A model generated the notes under the pieces. It made no database searches and was not told the DNA's origin. It saw only the letters and a list, made by a program, of their open reading frames with translations. 64,000 nucleotides of DNA. It comes from Palsa-295 sp963785585. GTDB lineage: Bacteria > Acidobacteriota > Terriglobia > Acidiferrales > UBA7541. Positions 51,938-60,630 of the stretch are shown piece after piece. A program made the position numbers and the translations under genes. Every line of letters starts with the position of its first letter. The first letter of the stretch is position 1. The DNA lies in contig CAWAVW010000004.1 of NCBI GenBank assembly GCA_963785585.1, positions 1,426,001 through 1,490,000 of the forward strand, written 5' to 3'.

Positions 51938-53938
51938 CTAGCCGGTGGTGGAGAGCGCGGTGGCGGAAAAGGCGGGGGCGTGGCCTGGGGCGTAGGCGGA
52001 TTTGGAGAAGGCTGTGAGGGCGAGCAGGGGGAAATAATTGCGGTACATGTCGTAGCGGATGTAGAAGACGCTGGGGAAGCCGGTGCCGGTGGTGATGGTT
52101 TCGTCCCAGGTGCCGTCGGATTTTTGGTGATCGCGGAGCCACTTTACACCGTTGGTGGCGGCGAGAGAGTTGGCCTGACCCGCGGCAACGAGGCCAAGAA
52201 CGGCCCAGGCCGTTTGTGATGGCGTGCTTGCGGCGCGTTCGAAGCGGTGCGTGTCGTAGCCTTTGCAGCTTTCGCCCCAGCCGCCGTCGGGATTTTGCAC
52301 TTCGCGGAGCCACTCGGCGCCGTGAGAAATTGCGTCGGAAACCTTGGGCGAGCCGCTCGCGCGCAGGCCGCGAATCGCAAGGAACGTGCCGTACACGTAG
52401 TTGACGCCCCACCTGCCGTACCAACTTCCATTTTTTTCCTGATGATGCAGCAGATAGTTGACGCCGCGCGCGATGGCGGGATTTTTGTAGTCGAAGCCGC
52501 GCTTGCAGAGAGATTCGATGACGCGCCCGGTGATGTCTGGGCACGTGGGATCGAGCATGGCGTTGTGGTCGGCGAAGGGAACTTTGGTGAGGATCTGCCA
52601 ATTGTTATCGACGTCGAAGGCAGCCCAGCCGCCGTCAGAACTTTGCATGCCGAGAAGCCATTGAATGGCGCGATTTTCGGCGCGGGTTTGCGCTTCGGGA
52701 TCGGAGGCTTTGGCGTGAAGCAGCGCGAGCAGGACCATCGCGGTGTCGTCGATGTCCGGATACCACTCGTTGGCAAATTCAAAAACCCAGCCGGACGGAA
52801 CGAGGTTGGGACGTTTGGCGGCCCAGTCGCCTTTGCGGCGGATTTCCTTGGTGAGCAGCCAGTCGGCGGCTTGCGTGAGCCTGGCTTCGTTTTTCTCGGG
52901 AAATTCGCCGAGGGCGAAGGCGGCGATGGCGGTGTCCCAGACGGGAGATTTCGCCGGCTGAAAAATCAAACTGTGCTCGGCCTCGAGAATGAGTTCGTCG
53001 AACTGGCGAAGAGCGGTTTGCAGGTCGGGATGATCGCGTTCGTAGCCGAGCGCGTCCATGGCCATGATGGCGTACATCATGGCGGGAAAGATGGCGCCGA
53101 GGCCTTCGCTGTACTGGAGGTGATCGAGCATCCATTTTTCCGCGGAGCGGATGGCGAAGCCGCGGATTTTTTTGACGCTCTTGCGTTCCCAGCGCTTGAA
53201 GAGCTTGTCGGCGCGAACGAACAGGTTGGCGATGCGATCTTTTCGATGCAGCGCGAGTTTGCGATGCGGGTGGAACAGTTCGTTGATGCGCAGATTGTTG
53301 GGAGTGGGTTTCACTCCGCCGAGAGCCTGTACGAGCGAGAGTGGAACGATGATGGTGCGCGACCAGGACGACATTTCGTAGAGCACGTTGCCGGGAATGA
53401 TCATGACTTCCGGCGGAACGGTGGGGCAGTATTTGCGGGGGAAGAGATCGAACAGGCTGTAATTAATTTTTGTGTAGGAGTTGCATTCCTGAATGCCGCC
53501 CATTTCGAGGATCAGGTGCCGAGCGCGCTGCATGCGCGGATCCTGGATGTCCATGCCGGTCATCTTCAGCATGGCGTAGGCGCGTACGGTGGCGTTGATT
53601 TCCGATGGGCCGGGCTCGTAAATGTTCCAGCCGCCGTCTTCGCGTTGGGCGTCGAGAATGGCGCGAACGGCTTTGCGGATTTTCGGCATGGTGGGCGGAT
53701 GCCAGGAGCCGTCGGCGGCCGGAGGGTAAAGCCACATCTGGAGGAGGATGTAGTCGGATTGGAGGGTGGAGTCGGCGGTGAGGTCGCCGCACCAGAAGCC
53801 GTCTTTATATTGTTGGGATTCGATGGCGCGGGCGGCGGAGGTGGCGGTGTGGCGCGCGGCCTGGGCGAGGTCGTTGTGATGGGAAGTGGTTGAAGACTGA
53901 GTGGGGGCGGGGGCCGTGGCGGCGAAGTCTTCGCGCAT
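51938..53938 (-). CDS. shc: Squalene-hopene cyclase
   Basis: Predicted 666 aa, normal for the family (about 630-680). The catalytic DxDD is Asp395-Ile-Asp397-Asp398 (WYPDIDDTAMV). Several QW repeats are visible (DAQREDGGWNIYEPG, GMQSSDGGWAAFDVDNNW, HQEKNGSWYGRWGVNYVYGT, VQNPDGGWGESCKGYD, HQKSDGTWDET). The enzyme cyclises squalene to hopene in the cytoplasmic membrane, the first step to hopanoids. None of the usual hpn partners (squalene synthesis HpnCDE, HpnH) is within the window. ATG 53938 gives the usual N-terminus. Confidence 0.96.
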   Translation of the reverse strand: MREDFAATAPAPTQSSTTSHHNDLAQAARHTATSAARAIESQQYKDGFWCGDLTADSTLQSDYILLQMWLYPPAADGSWHPPTMPKIRKAVRAILDAQREDGGWNIYEPGPSEINATVRAYAMLKMTGMDIQDPRMQRARHLILEMGGIQECNSYTKINYSLFDLFPRKYCPTVPPEVMIIPGNVLYEMSSWSRTIIVPLSLVQALGGVKPTPNNLRINELFHPHRKLALHRKDRIANLFVRADKLFKRWERKSVKKIRGFAIRSAEKWMLDHLQYSEGLGAIFPAMMYAIMAMDALGYERDHPDLQTALRQFDELILEAEHSLIFQPAKSPVWDTAIAAFALGEFPEKNEARLTQAADWLLTKEIRRKGDWAAKRPNLVPSGWVFEFANEWYPDIDDTAMVLLALLHAKASDPEAQTRAENRAIQWLLGMQSSDGGWAAFDVDNNWQILTKVPFADHNAMLDPTCPDITGRVIESLCKRGFDYKNPAIARGVNYLLHHQEKNGSWYGRWGVNYVYGTFLAIRGLRASGSPKVSDAISHGAEWLREVQNPDGGWGESCKGYDTHRFERAASTPSQTAWAVLGLVAAGQANSLAATNGVKWLRDHQKSDGTWDETITTGTGFPSVFYIRYDMYRNYFPLLALTAFSKSAYAPGHAPAFSATALSTTG

Positions 53939-54383
53939 GGAATCTCCTCAGCAAGGGGCTGCAGCCAAAACCGTCATTGGGGAGCAGGTTTTGTGAGAGT
54001 AATGCGGAAGGCGAAAGGTGTCAAGAGAAAACCGTCGTTTTGTGACAGGTTTTGGAAACGTTACTTTGGGGCAGGGTGAACGGGGTTGGAGTCGCGGAGG
54101 ATTTGTACATGGCTGAACCTGCACCTCATTAAGAATGAGGTGCACACAGACGCGAGCGTCTGTGCCACGGCGGGGCGGGGATTGCGAAAGTGATTTTCCT
54201 CGCGCCGCGCACAACGAAAGCTGCCCGCTCGACGAAAACCGTCGTGCGGCCGCTACACAGTCAAACCCACGCGGCGGCGATGCATACGCGTTGCATGTGG
54301 TGAACGGCGAGGGGCCCATCCTTTGCGAAGTGAGCAAAGGATGGGGCACCCGAAAGATGCATGGCCACGGCCATTTCGCGCGG
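53939..54383. repeat. D, C and E hairpins
   Basis: Family D at 54106-54169 with a changed inner loop (CACCTCATT AAG AATGAGGTG), family C at 54215-54262 (CTCGACG AAAAC CGTCGTG) and family E at 54314-54352 (CCATCCTTTGC/GCAAAGGATGG, outer pair changed). Positions 53939-54100 include AT-richer DNA, the likely shc promoter. Confidence 0.85.
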
Positions 54384-56219
54384 CTAGGGTTTTGGTGCGG
54401 GCGCTGACACTGGGGCGCTGGCCGGTGCGGTGGCTGATGGCTGTGCGGCAGTTGAAGGCGATGAGGCGGCAGGAGCTGGAGGTGCGGCAGCGGGGACGGG
54501 GGCGCCGCCGGGGATGCCGGAGAGGATGCTGGGAGTTGGGGCGCCGAATTGATTGGCGGGAGTCGGCGGCGTCGCTTGCGGCAAGGGTTTGCGCGGAATC
54601 ATGTCTGGACGGTTGGCGGTCATGTACACGAAGGAGGCGACGATGACGGCCATCTGTTTCATGTCGGCTTCCTGGACGCGTTCGTACACGTCCATGTTGG
54701 AGTGGTGGGTGCGGGAATCGTAGTCCATTGGATCCTGAATAAATTGAAAGCCGGGGAGACCGACGGAATTGAAGGACAGGTGATCGGTGCCGCCGGTGTT
54801 GCGGATGGTGAGCGTGTCCATGCCGAGATTTTTAAAAGGCTCCATCCAGGCCTTGAAGAGCGGAGCGACGGCTTCGTTGCCCTGGAGATAGACGCCGCGA
54901 ATTTTTCCTGTGCCGTTGTCGATGTTGTAGTAGGCGTCGAGCTTGGCGTGCTCGGGCGTGACGAGCATGGTGGCGGGGTCGGCGAAGTGCGTTTTGACGT
55001 AGGCGCGCGAGCCGAGCAGACCTTGTTCTTCACCGGTCCAGAGGCCGAGGCGAACGGTGCGGCGCATTTTCAGTCCGCTGGCCTTGAGGATGCGGATGGC
55101 TTCGAGCATGACGGCGGAGCCAGCGCCGTTGTCGGTGGCGCCGGTGCCGGCTTGCCAGGAATCGAAGTGGCCGCCGAGCATGACGACTTCGTCGGCTTTG
55201 TCGGTGCCGGGAATTTCGCCGAGGATATCGAAGGAATTCTGATCGTCGTCGTAAAATTTATTCTGGTCGTCGATTTCGAGAGTGACGGGAACTTTTTTGT
55301 CGAGGAGGCGGTAGAGACGGCCGTAGTGTTCGCCGGCGAGAGTGATGCGCGCGGGAGCCGGGGGCGCCTTGGGATCCTGGGAGCCGCCCTGTTGGACGAA
55401 GACCGTGCCGTCGTCACCGGCGCGGGAGGGTTCGAGCCATGCGGCGGCGCCTTCGTCGAGAAGGAATTTCTGGATTTTGAGATTGAGTTCGCGGCGAGCG
55501 CGAGCGGCGGCGAAACGGTCGGCGCGGGTTTTGTCGGGAGCGCCGGGGACTTCCTGAACTTCGAGGTCTTTGAGTTGGGCGTCGGTGTAGCGGGAGGCGT
55601 CGGCTTCAAAGCGCGGGGCGATGTCCGGCAGCGGCGCGGTGAGGACGAATTTGCCTTTGAGTTTGCCTTTGTACTGGTCGAGGTCTTCGGGCTTGTTGAT
55701 GAGGGCGAGGACGGCGTCGGCGGTGATGGGCGCGGTGCCGGGATCGTTGGTGCCGGGAGTCCACGCTTCGGGATAGGCGATAAGGAAATACGGGCGAGGC
55801 GAAATCATTTGCGCCGAGAAATGTTCGTTGGACCAGCCGCGGCCGAAGGGGCCCCAGACTTCGGTGTGAACGTTGGCGAGACCCCAATCGGTCATGGTTT
55901 TGGTGGTCCAGTCACGGGCGGCTTTTACGTTGGGGGAGTTGGTGAGGCGGGGGCCGTACACGTCCGTGAGGTAGCTTTCGATTTCCATGACCTGGGAGTG
56001 GGCGAAGCCTTCGTCTTTGATTTTGTAGATGGCGGCGAGATCGGGAGTGTCGCCGGTCCAGTTGGCGGGGGCGCTGCTGACGGGTTCGGCGGGAGCTGCA
56101 GTTTTGGCCGAAGATTTTTTCGATTTCGCGGGCGGCGCGGGGGATTGTTGGGCCGTGACCGTTGCGGCGGAGATGGTGAAGAGAGTTGCGGCTGCGATGG
56201 CGATGAGTGCGTGGCGCAC
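54384..56219 (-). CDS. Exported M28 family zinc aminopeptidase
   Basis: Predicted 611 aa. M28 zinc ligands are His351 and Asp353 (GGHFDSW), the bridging Asp in TGATDNGAG, Glu-Glu in GEEQGLLGS and the distal His in SRTHHSNMD. A PA-like inserted domain (about residues 150-310) precedes the catalytic part, and the C-terminus is a Pro/Ala/Ser tail. It releases N-terminal amino acids in the periplasm or outside. Start: GTG 56219 has a perfect SD (GGAGG, 5-base spacing) and begins the signal peptide RHALIAIAAATLFTISAATVTAQ; an upstream TTG at 56237 would put residues before the SD. Confidence 0.94.
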   Translation of the reverse strand: MRHALIAIAAATLFTISAATVTAQQSPAPPAKSKKSSAKTAAPAEPVSSAPANWTGDTPDLAAIYKIKDEGFAHSQVMEIESYLTDVYGPRLTNSPNVKAARDWTTKTMTDWGLANVHTEVWGPFGRGWSNEHFSAQMISPRPYFLIAYPEAWTPGTNDPGTAPITADAVLALINKPEDLDQYKGKLKGKFVLTAPLPDIAPRFEADASRYTDAQLKDLEVQEVPGAPDKTRADRFAAARARRELNLKIQKFLLDEGAAAWLEPSRAGDDGTVFVQQGGSQDPKAPPAPARITLAGEHYGRLYRLLDKKVPVTLEIDDQNKFYDDDQNSFDILGEIPGTDKADEVVMLGGHFDSWQAGTGATDNGAGSAVMLEAIRILKASGLKMRRTVRLGLWTGEEQGLLGSRAYVKTHFADPATMLVTPEHAKLDAYYNIDNGTGKIRGVYLQGNEAVAPLFKAWMEPFKNLGMDTLTIRNTGGTDHLSFNSVGLPGFQFIQDPMDYDSRTHHSNMDVYERVQEADMKQMAVIVASFVYMTANRPDMIPRKPLPQATPPTPANQFGAPTPSILSGIPGGAPVPAAAPPAPAASSPSTAAQPSATAPASAPVSAPAPKP

Positions 56220-56605
56220 GAGTGCCTCCGGATGCAAAGTGAAAAGCCGGCGGGGTGAAACCCGCGATTACAAAGTCGGCGATACGGACAACGGTTGCGT
56301 CGAATGTTTGATGGTGCTGATTGCTGCGCGTCGTAAAAGCTGATGGTCAGACGCGCGGGCGGTTGGGAAGGTTACACCAAGTGCGGGGATTCTCTTGTAG
56401 TGAAAAAGAGGGCGGGGGTTGACCGGTTGGGTGGGGCGGTTTGGCTGCAGGCGGCGAGCGGGGCGAGCGGATGGTGACGGAAAAGGCGATCGCCGCGCGC
56501 GGGTTTGGTCAGCGAGGAGTGGCTGACGTAGGTGGGCGGAGTTCGGTGTATGGACAATTGGCGGGGGCGGGGCTAGCGTGAGGGAGCAGGTCAAGGAGAG
56601 AGACG
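56220..56605. repeat. Decayed family A and family K hairpin
   Basis: A diverged A hairpin at 56243-56276 and family K at 56507-56531 (GTCAGC GAGGAGTG GCTGAC), whose stem differs from the copy at 16084 by a paired change. AAGGAGAG at about 56593-56600 is the SD of the next gene. Otherwise nothing seen. Confidence 0.65.
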
Positions 56606-56809
56606 ATGCCACAATCAGCACACGCACGAGCGGCGGAATTTCATATGTTGGCGGCACACGCGCATGAAGCGGCGGCCGCGCATCACGGGAAGGGCGATCA
56701 TCTGAGCGGAAATGAAATGTCGCGGCAGGCGCACGAGCATGCGGCGCAGGCTTGGCATTGGTCGCAGGAGGCGGCGAAGAAATCGGCGGAAGTGGGGGAG
56801 AAGAAATAA
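56606..56809 (+). CDS. Small His/Ala-rich helical protein
   Basis: Predicted 67 aa with strong SD (AAGGAGAG, 5-base spacing). Composition is unusual: eleven His, many Ala, regular charged positions (HMLAAHAHEAAAAHHGKGDHLSG). Two amphipathic helices are likely. Similar short Ala/His proteins occur in other bacteria, function unknown; metal binding by the His residues is possible. Confidence 0.65.
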   Translation: MPQSAHARAAEFHMLAAHAHEAAAAHHGKGDHLSGNEMSRQAHEHAAQAWHWSQEAAKKSAEVGEKK

Positions 56810-57293
56810 TTTGGGGAGTGGGAGGTGGGAGGGTTTGAGATTTTCGTTCGGGGACTGGGTGGTTTTGGACATGGCTGAACCTGCACCTCATTGGAAATGA
56901 GGTGCACACAGACGCGAGCGTCTGTGCCACGGCTGTGCCAAGGGGACGGGGGTGAGGCACTGGACGCTAAGAACGGCACGCAGCCCGCGTTCGCGGGCGT
57001 GCGCGCGCAGACGTGGGCGTCTACGCTACGAAAGGCAGCGAGTGGGTGTGAGCGATCGAATCGTGCACAACGCGATTGTCGTACGGGGCGGCGGCAAGCT
57101 CGACGAAGAGGCGCTTGTGTTAGGATTCGGAGTGAAGTTTTACATGGCTCAACCTGCACCTCATTGGAAATGAGGTGCACACAGACGCGAGCGTCTGTGC
57201 CACGACGTGTGTGCCACGGCGCCTGTGCTACGGCGTGTGCGGCGCGGTGACTGGGGCACGGCTTTTGTCGCAGGGCGACGGGGCGGGAGGGGG
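56810..57293. repeat. Two family D hairpins around a family G element
   Basis: Family D at 56868-56932 and 57141-57204, both with stem GCACCTCATT/AATGAGGTGC, and a family G element at 56974-57040 (stem CCCGCG TT CGCGGG before AGACG/CGTCT). After the second D the GTGCCACG tail is repeated (57196-57235), like 3433-3545. Confidence 0.85.
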
Positions 57294-57992
57294 TCAGGGT
57301 TCGATGAGGTTATTGCGGACGGCGAAGCGGACCAGGTCGCTGAAGTTTACGAATTTCATTTTGCGCATGATGTGGGTGCGGTGACTTTCGACGGTGCGGG
57401 TGGAGATGCCGATGGCGGTGGCAACGTGTTTGTTACTGGCGCCGGTGGCGAGAATGCGGAGGATTTCGATTTCGCGAGCGGTAAGAGGGACGCCGGGGAT
57501 GACGCCTTCGTCGGGAGCGAGAGCGGCGCGGGCGTCTTCGACAAAGGCGTTAATCATTTTGTGGGCGAGACATCCGGTGAAGAAGCTGCGCTTGTGGCGG
57601 ACGTGGCGAACGGCGTTGATGAGGTCCACGTCGGCGTCGGATTTGAGCATGTAGCCGAGAGCGCCGCAGCGGAGAGCTTCGCGGGCGACTTCTTCAGAGA
57701 AGTGAATGGTGAGGATGATGATGTCGGTTGACGGGGACTCTTTATGAACGATGGCGGCGACCTCGAGGCCGTTTTTTTCGGGCATGGTGAGATCGAGAAG
57801 CAGAAGGTCGGGCTGATTTTTTTTGACGTGATCCACGGTTTCGTTGCCGGTGGCGGATTCGGAGGAAATTTCGACGCCCGGCTCGGTTTCGAGCAGAGTG
57901 CGGACGCCGCGGCGGATGAGGGCGTGGTCGTCGGCGATTTGGATGCGGTAGGGTTTCACCGGGGAGGCATGGAATGTTTGAGAAGTCCTCAT
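57294..57992 (-). CDS. NarL/LuxR-family response regulator
   Basis: Predicted 232 aa. The receiver domain has DD at 21-22, Asp67 as phosphoacceptor (LLLLDLTMPEKNG), a Thr in ILTIHFS and Lys in MLKSDAD. A LuxR HTH follows (about 165-225: LTAREIEILRILATGASNKHVATAIGISTRTVESHRTHIM). It binds DNA as the output of the kinase encoded immediately upstream, whose stop overlaps this ATG by 4 bases (ATGA), so translation is coupled. Targets are unknown. Confidence 0.96.
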   Translation of the reverse strand: MRTSQTFHASPVKPYRIQIADDHALIRRGVRTLLETEPGVEISSESATGNETVDHVKKNQPDLLLLDLTMPEKNGLEVAAIVHKESPSTDIIILTIHFSEEVAREALRCGALGYMLKSDADVDLINAVRHVRHKRSFFTGCLAHKMINAFVEDARAALAPDEGVIPGVPLTAREIEILRILATGASNKHVATAIGISTRTVESHRTHIMRKMKFVNFSDLVRFAVRNNLIEP

Positions 57993-59320
57993 GGAGCGAC
58001 CTCGAGCGTTTCAGGGATGGGAGCGGGAGAATCGAGCGGGATTTCGACATAAACGGCAGTGCCGCGCCCGACGGCGGAATCGACGCGGAATAAACCTTCG
58101 AGTTGCCTTACACGGTCGCGCATTCCTGCGAGACCGATCCCCACGTGAACATCGGAAGACTCGGGCGAAGTGGAATCGGGAATGGATTGCATGCCGATGC
58201 CATTGTCGCGGACCTCGAGTTCGACGGAATCCGCCGTGCGGCGAATACGGATGGTGCAGGAAGATGCTTTGGAGTGGCGGTGAATGTTGGTGAGCGACTC
58301 CTGCACGACGCGGAATAAAGTGACTTCGATCTCGCGGGGCATTCGAGGAAGTTCCGAAGGGATATCGACGCGGATGGTGGTGCCGATGCGCTCGGAAAGC
58401 GTGAAGGTGTAGCCGCGGATCGCGGCGATCAGGCCAATCTCTTCGAGAAGGGGCGGGTAGAGGAGCGCGGAGACGGCACGGACTTCGCGGAGCGCTTCGT
58501 CGGCGAGGTCGCGCGCGGTGGAAAGGCCTTCGAGGATTTCGAGGGAAGGTTCGGGGACGATGTGGAGCAGGTTGCCGAGAGTCATTTTCAGGGCGGTGAT
58601 GGTTTGCGAAACGGTTTCGTGAAGATTGCGGGCCATTCGTCGCTGTTCGTCGTTCCGCAGAGTGAGTAAGCGATGAGACAAGGTTCGCAACTGGCGCTCG
58701 GCCATCTTTTGGGCGCTGACGTCCTGGGTTACGCCGACGAGACGCACGACGTTGCCAGAGCGGTCGAATTCGGGGGCAACCATGGAGCGGCGGACGCAGA
58801 GCTGGCCGTTGGGCGAGTGAAACTCGGCGAGGAAGTCGGCGGGTTGTTTCGAGTCGATGATTGATTTGTACTTTTCGCGGACGGCAACGGCGTGGCCGGG
58901 ACTGATTTGCTCCGCGATCGTTTCCAGGGGAACGGGACCCGACTCGATGGGCACGCCAATGATTCGGAAGAGGTTTTCGGAAAGGATCACGGATCCGGTG
59001 GCGACGTGGTATTCCCAGGTGCCGAAGTTGGCGAGCTCTTCGGCGCGGCGGAGGACGTCCGGATAGTGGAGAGAAGCGTGCCGGGGGGAGGCCGTGGCGG
59101 CGGGCGGAGATGCGGTACGGCGCCGACGCGAATTTTGGGACGAGCGCTTAGGACGGCGCGGGGCGGGAGACAGGGCTTTCCGCGGGCGGGAAGAAGGAGA
59201 GCGGAGAGGGCGGCGGACCGAGGATTTTTCCCGATTTGGAACTGAATTACGACGGGGCTGGGAATTGCGAGGCTGCATTTTGACGTAGCCGCGAGGCGTA
59301 AGTTTCCGCTTGTTGGCCAT
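57989..59320 (-). CDS. PAS-containing NarX-type sensor histidine kinase
   Basis: Predicted 443 aa. An Arg/Ser/Pro-rich basic region of about 85 residues comes first, then a PAS domain (about 90-205: ELANFGTWEYHVATGSVILSENLFRIIGVP), HisKA_3 with His234 in RRMARNLHETVSQT, and a HATPase domain (N box VQESLTNIHRHS, G boxes DNGIGM and GIGLAGMRDRV). There is no transmembrane segment, so it senses something in the cytoplasm. It pairs with the overlapping regulator gene. The ATG 59320 is preferred over GTG 59335. Confidence 0.94.
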   Translation of the reverse strand: MANKRKLTPRGYVKMQPRNSQPRRNSVPNREKSSVRRPLRSPSSRPRKALSPAPRRPKRSSQNSRRRRTASPPAATASPRHASLHYPDVLRRAEELANFGTWEYHVATGSVILSENLFRIIGVPIESGPVPLETIAEQISPGHAVAVREKYKSIIDSKQPADFLAEFHSPNGQLCVRRSMVAPEFDRSGNVVRLVGVTQDVSAQKMAERQLRTLSHRLLTLRNDEQRRMARNLHETVSQTITALKMTLGNLLHIVPEPSLEILEGLSTARDLADEALREVRAVSALLYPPLLEEIGLIAAIRGYTFTLSERIGTTIRVDIPSELPRMPREIEVTLFRVVQESLTNIHRHSKASSCTIRIRRTADSVELEVRDNGIGMQSIPDSTSPESSDVHVGIGLAGMRDRVRQLEGLFRVDSAVGRGTAVYVEIPLDSPAPIPETLEVAP

Positions 59321-60041
59321 TCTGTGTCCGCCCACCGGCCGAACCGAGGCCGTCGCTAGAAATTCGACAACGATCCTTGACGCGATATTCAGGGCCTAAA
59401 ACAGCCAGGGAACCGTAAAGCAGGCCCCAGGAGGCGGGGCCAGCCACCCGGACAAGCGGACGAGATGTCCGAGTGGAGAGCGTTTCAAAGGCGAACGCTC
59501 AAGAAAATAACAGCAGCACGGTACTGCTGAGCCAATATTGTGTCAAGAGTAAAGTAGTACAGTCCGCAAGCGGGAATGGAACACATCGGTAGAGTCCGCA
59601 GGTCGAAAAGCCGTATAAATGCGAATATACACAGGATTTCCACAGGAGTAGGGTGACGTGACTAGCTGGAAGGGGAACTGTATCTAACGTCGCAGGCCGG
59701 GAATCCCGATATAGAGAGCAGGATTCGCGGCATCGAAAGCTTGCCTCGATTGAGCGAGCGTACCGGCGGTAAGTGAAGAGTTTACCGAGTGGTACGGGCG
59801 CCCAGTCGAGGCGAGTGGACGAGAAAGCGGGCAGGCCGAGGGGTCGGCCGGCTGGAGGCGACGGAGGGAGAGAAGCGAGAAAGCGAGAGGGACGATCGAA
59901 GGGAAGTCGATTGCGATGGAAATATCGAGATTTCCTGAGACTGGCGAAAGAATCCGCCGGTAAGTCGGCACGGGAATTGCAAGTGAGCCTAGATGTCGCT
60001 GTGGAGTACCTCACCCCCCTTCCACACCGAGAGGGGAAAGC
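59321..60041. other. Gene-poor 0.7 kb region without repeat families
   Basis: Between the divergent kinase and pseudo-receiver genes. It lacks every repeat family seen elsewhere. A CAGCAG/CTGCTG hairpin is at about 59511-59529 and AT-richer stretches (CCAATATTGTGTCAAGAG, CGTATAAATGCGAATATAC) lie at 59530-59650, likely promoter DNA. Frames on both strands at 59680-60075 are open but ambiguous and I do not call a gene. Confidence 0.4.
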
Positions 60042-60620
60042 ATGTCCGCCATCGTGGTACGGATACTGGTCGTAGGGTCCCTGACAGAAAGCACGAGCGA
60101 AATGTGCCAGCGGATGGAGAGGCACGGATGGGCGAAGCATGAGGTGGGGACGCTGCGAGAGGCAGCGATCGTGCTGCGGACGGTGAGGTTTCCGTTGGTG
60201 CTGGCAGCGGAGAAATTGACGGACGGAAGCGGGTATGAACTGGCGGATTCGGCGGAGGCGCAGGGATCGACTTTGATGGTGGGATTGAAATTGAGCGAGA
60301 CGCTGCTGTGGCTGCCGGTGGTGGAGCAAGGAGAGAGATCGCTGGGGAGACGGGCGCTGAATCCGGTGATGCTCGAGATTGAGATTGAGAAGTTGCTGGC
60401 GGGATTGGATGAAAAATCGGCGGAGCGCGGGGAAGAAAAACTGTTTCGGGGGATTTCGTCGGGACCGGTGCTGCAGGACGGGCGAGCGATACGAGAGACA
60501 CGGAAGAAGGGCGCGGAATTGAAGGCGGTGGTGCCGCCACTGCGGAATCCGAGAAAGGTGGTGCTGCCGGCGAGAGTGGAACGGGCGACGGGTACGAATG
60601 GGAAACACTGGCGCGGGTAA
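60042..60620 (+). CDS. Degenerate receiver-domain (pseudo-receiver) protein
   Basis: Predicted 192 aa. The first 110 residues follow a REC fold (RILVVGSLTE, then VLRTVRFPLVLAAEKLTDGSGYEL, then GSTLMVGLKLSE). The acidic pair after strand 1 is replaced (VVGS), and the phosphoacceptor position at the end of strand 3 is Ala (VLAAEKL), so phosphorylation is not expected. The C-terminal 80 residues are charged and low in structure. SD GAGGGGAAAGC precedes the ATG. It sits upstream of the DUF2934/Hsp20-like gene (10-base gap) and divergent from the two-component pair. Confidence 0.65.
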   Translation: MSAIVVRILVVGSLTESTSEMCQRMERHGWAKHEVGTLREAAIVLRTVRFPLVLAAEKLTDGSGYELADSAEAQGSTLMVGLKLSETLLWLPVVEQGERSLGRRALNPVMLEIEIEKLLAGLDEKSAERGEEKLFRGISSGPVLQDGRAIRETRKKGAELKAVVPPLRNPRKVVLPARVERATGTNGKHWRG

Positions 60621-60630
60621 GGAGAGCGCG

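Noticed and set aside
59465..59530. tRNA-Ser-like sequence (GATGTCCGAGTGGAGAGC)
   Set aside because: D-arm-like text only; no acceptor or anticodon stem could be paired.
59773..60075. 100-codon + strand frame ending inside the pseudo-receiver gene
   Set aside because: GTG start without SD, low-complexity Arg/Gly first half and overlap with a better supported start at 60042; not excluded but not supported.
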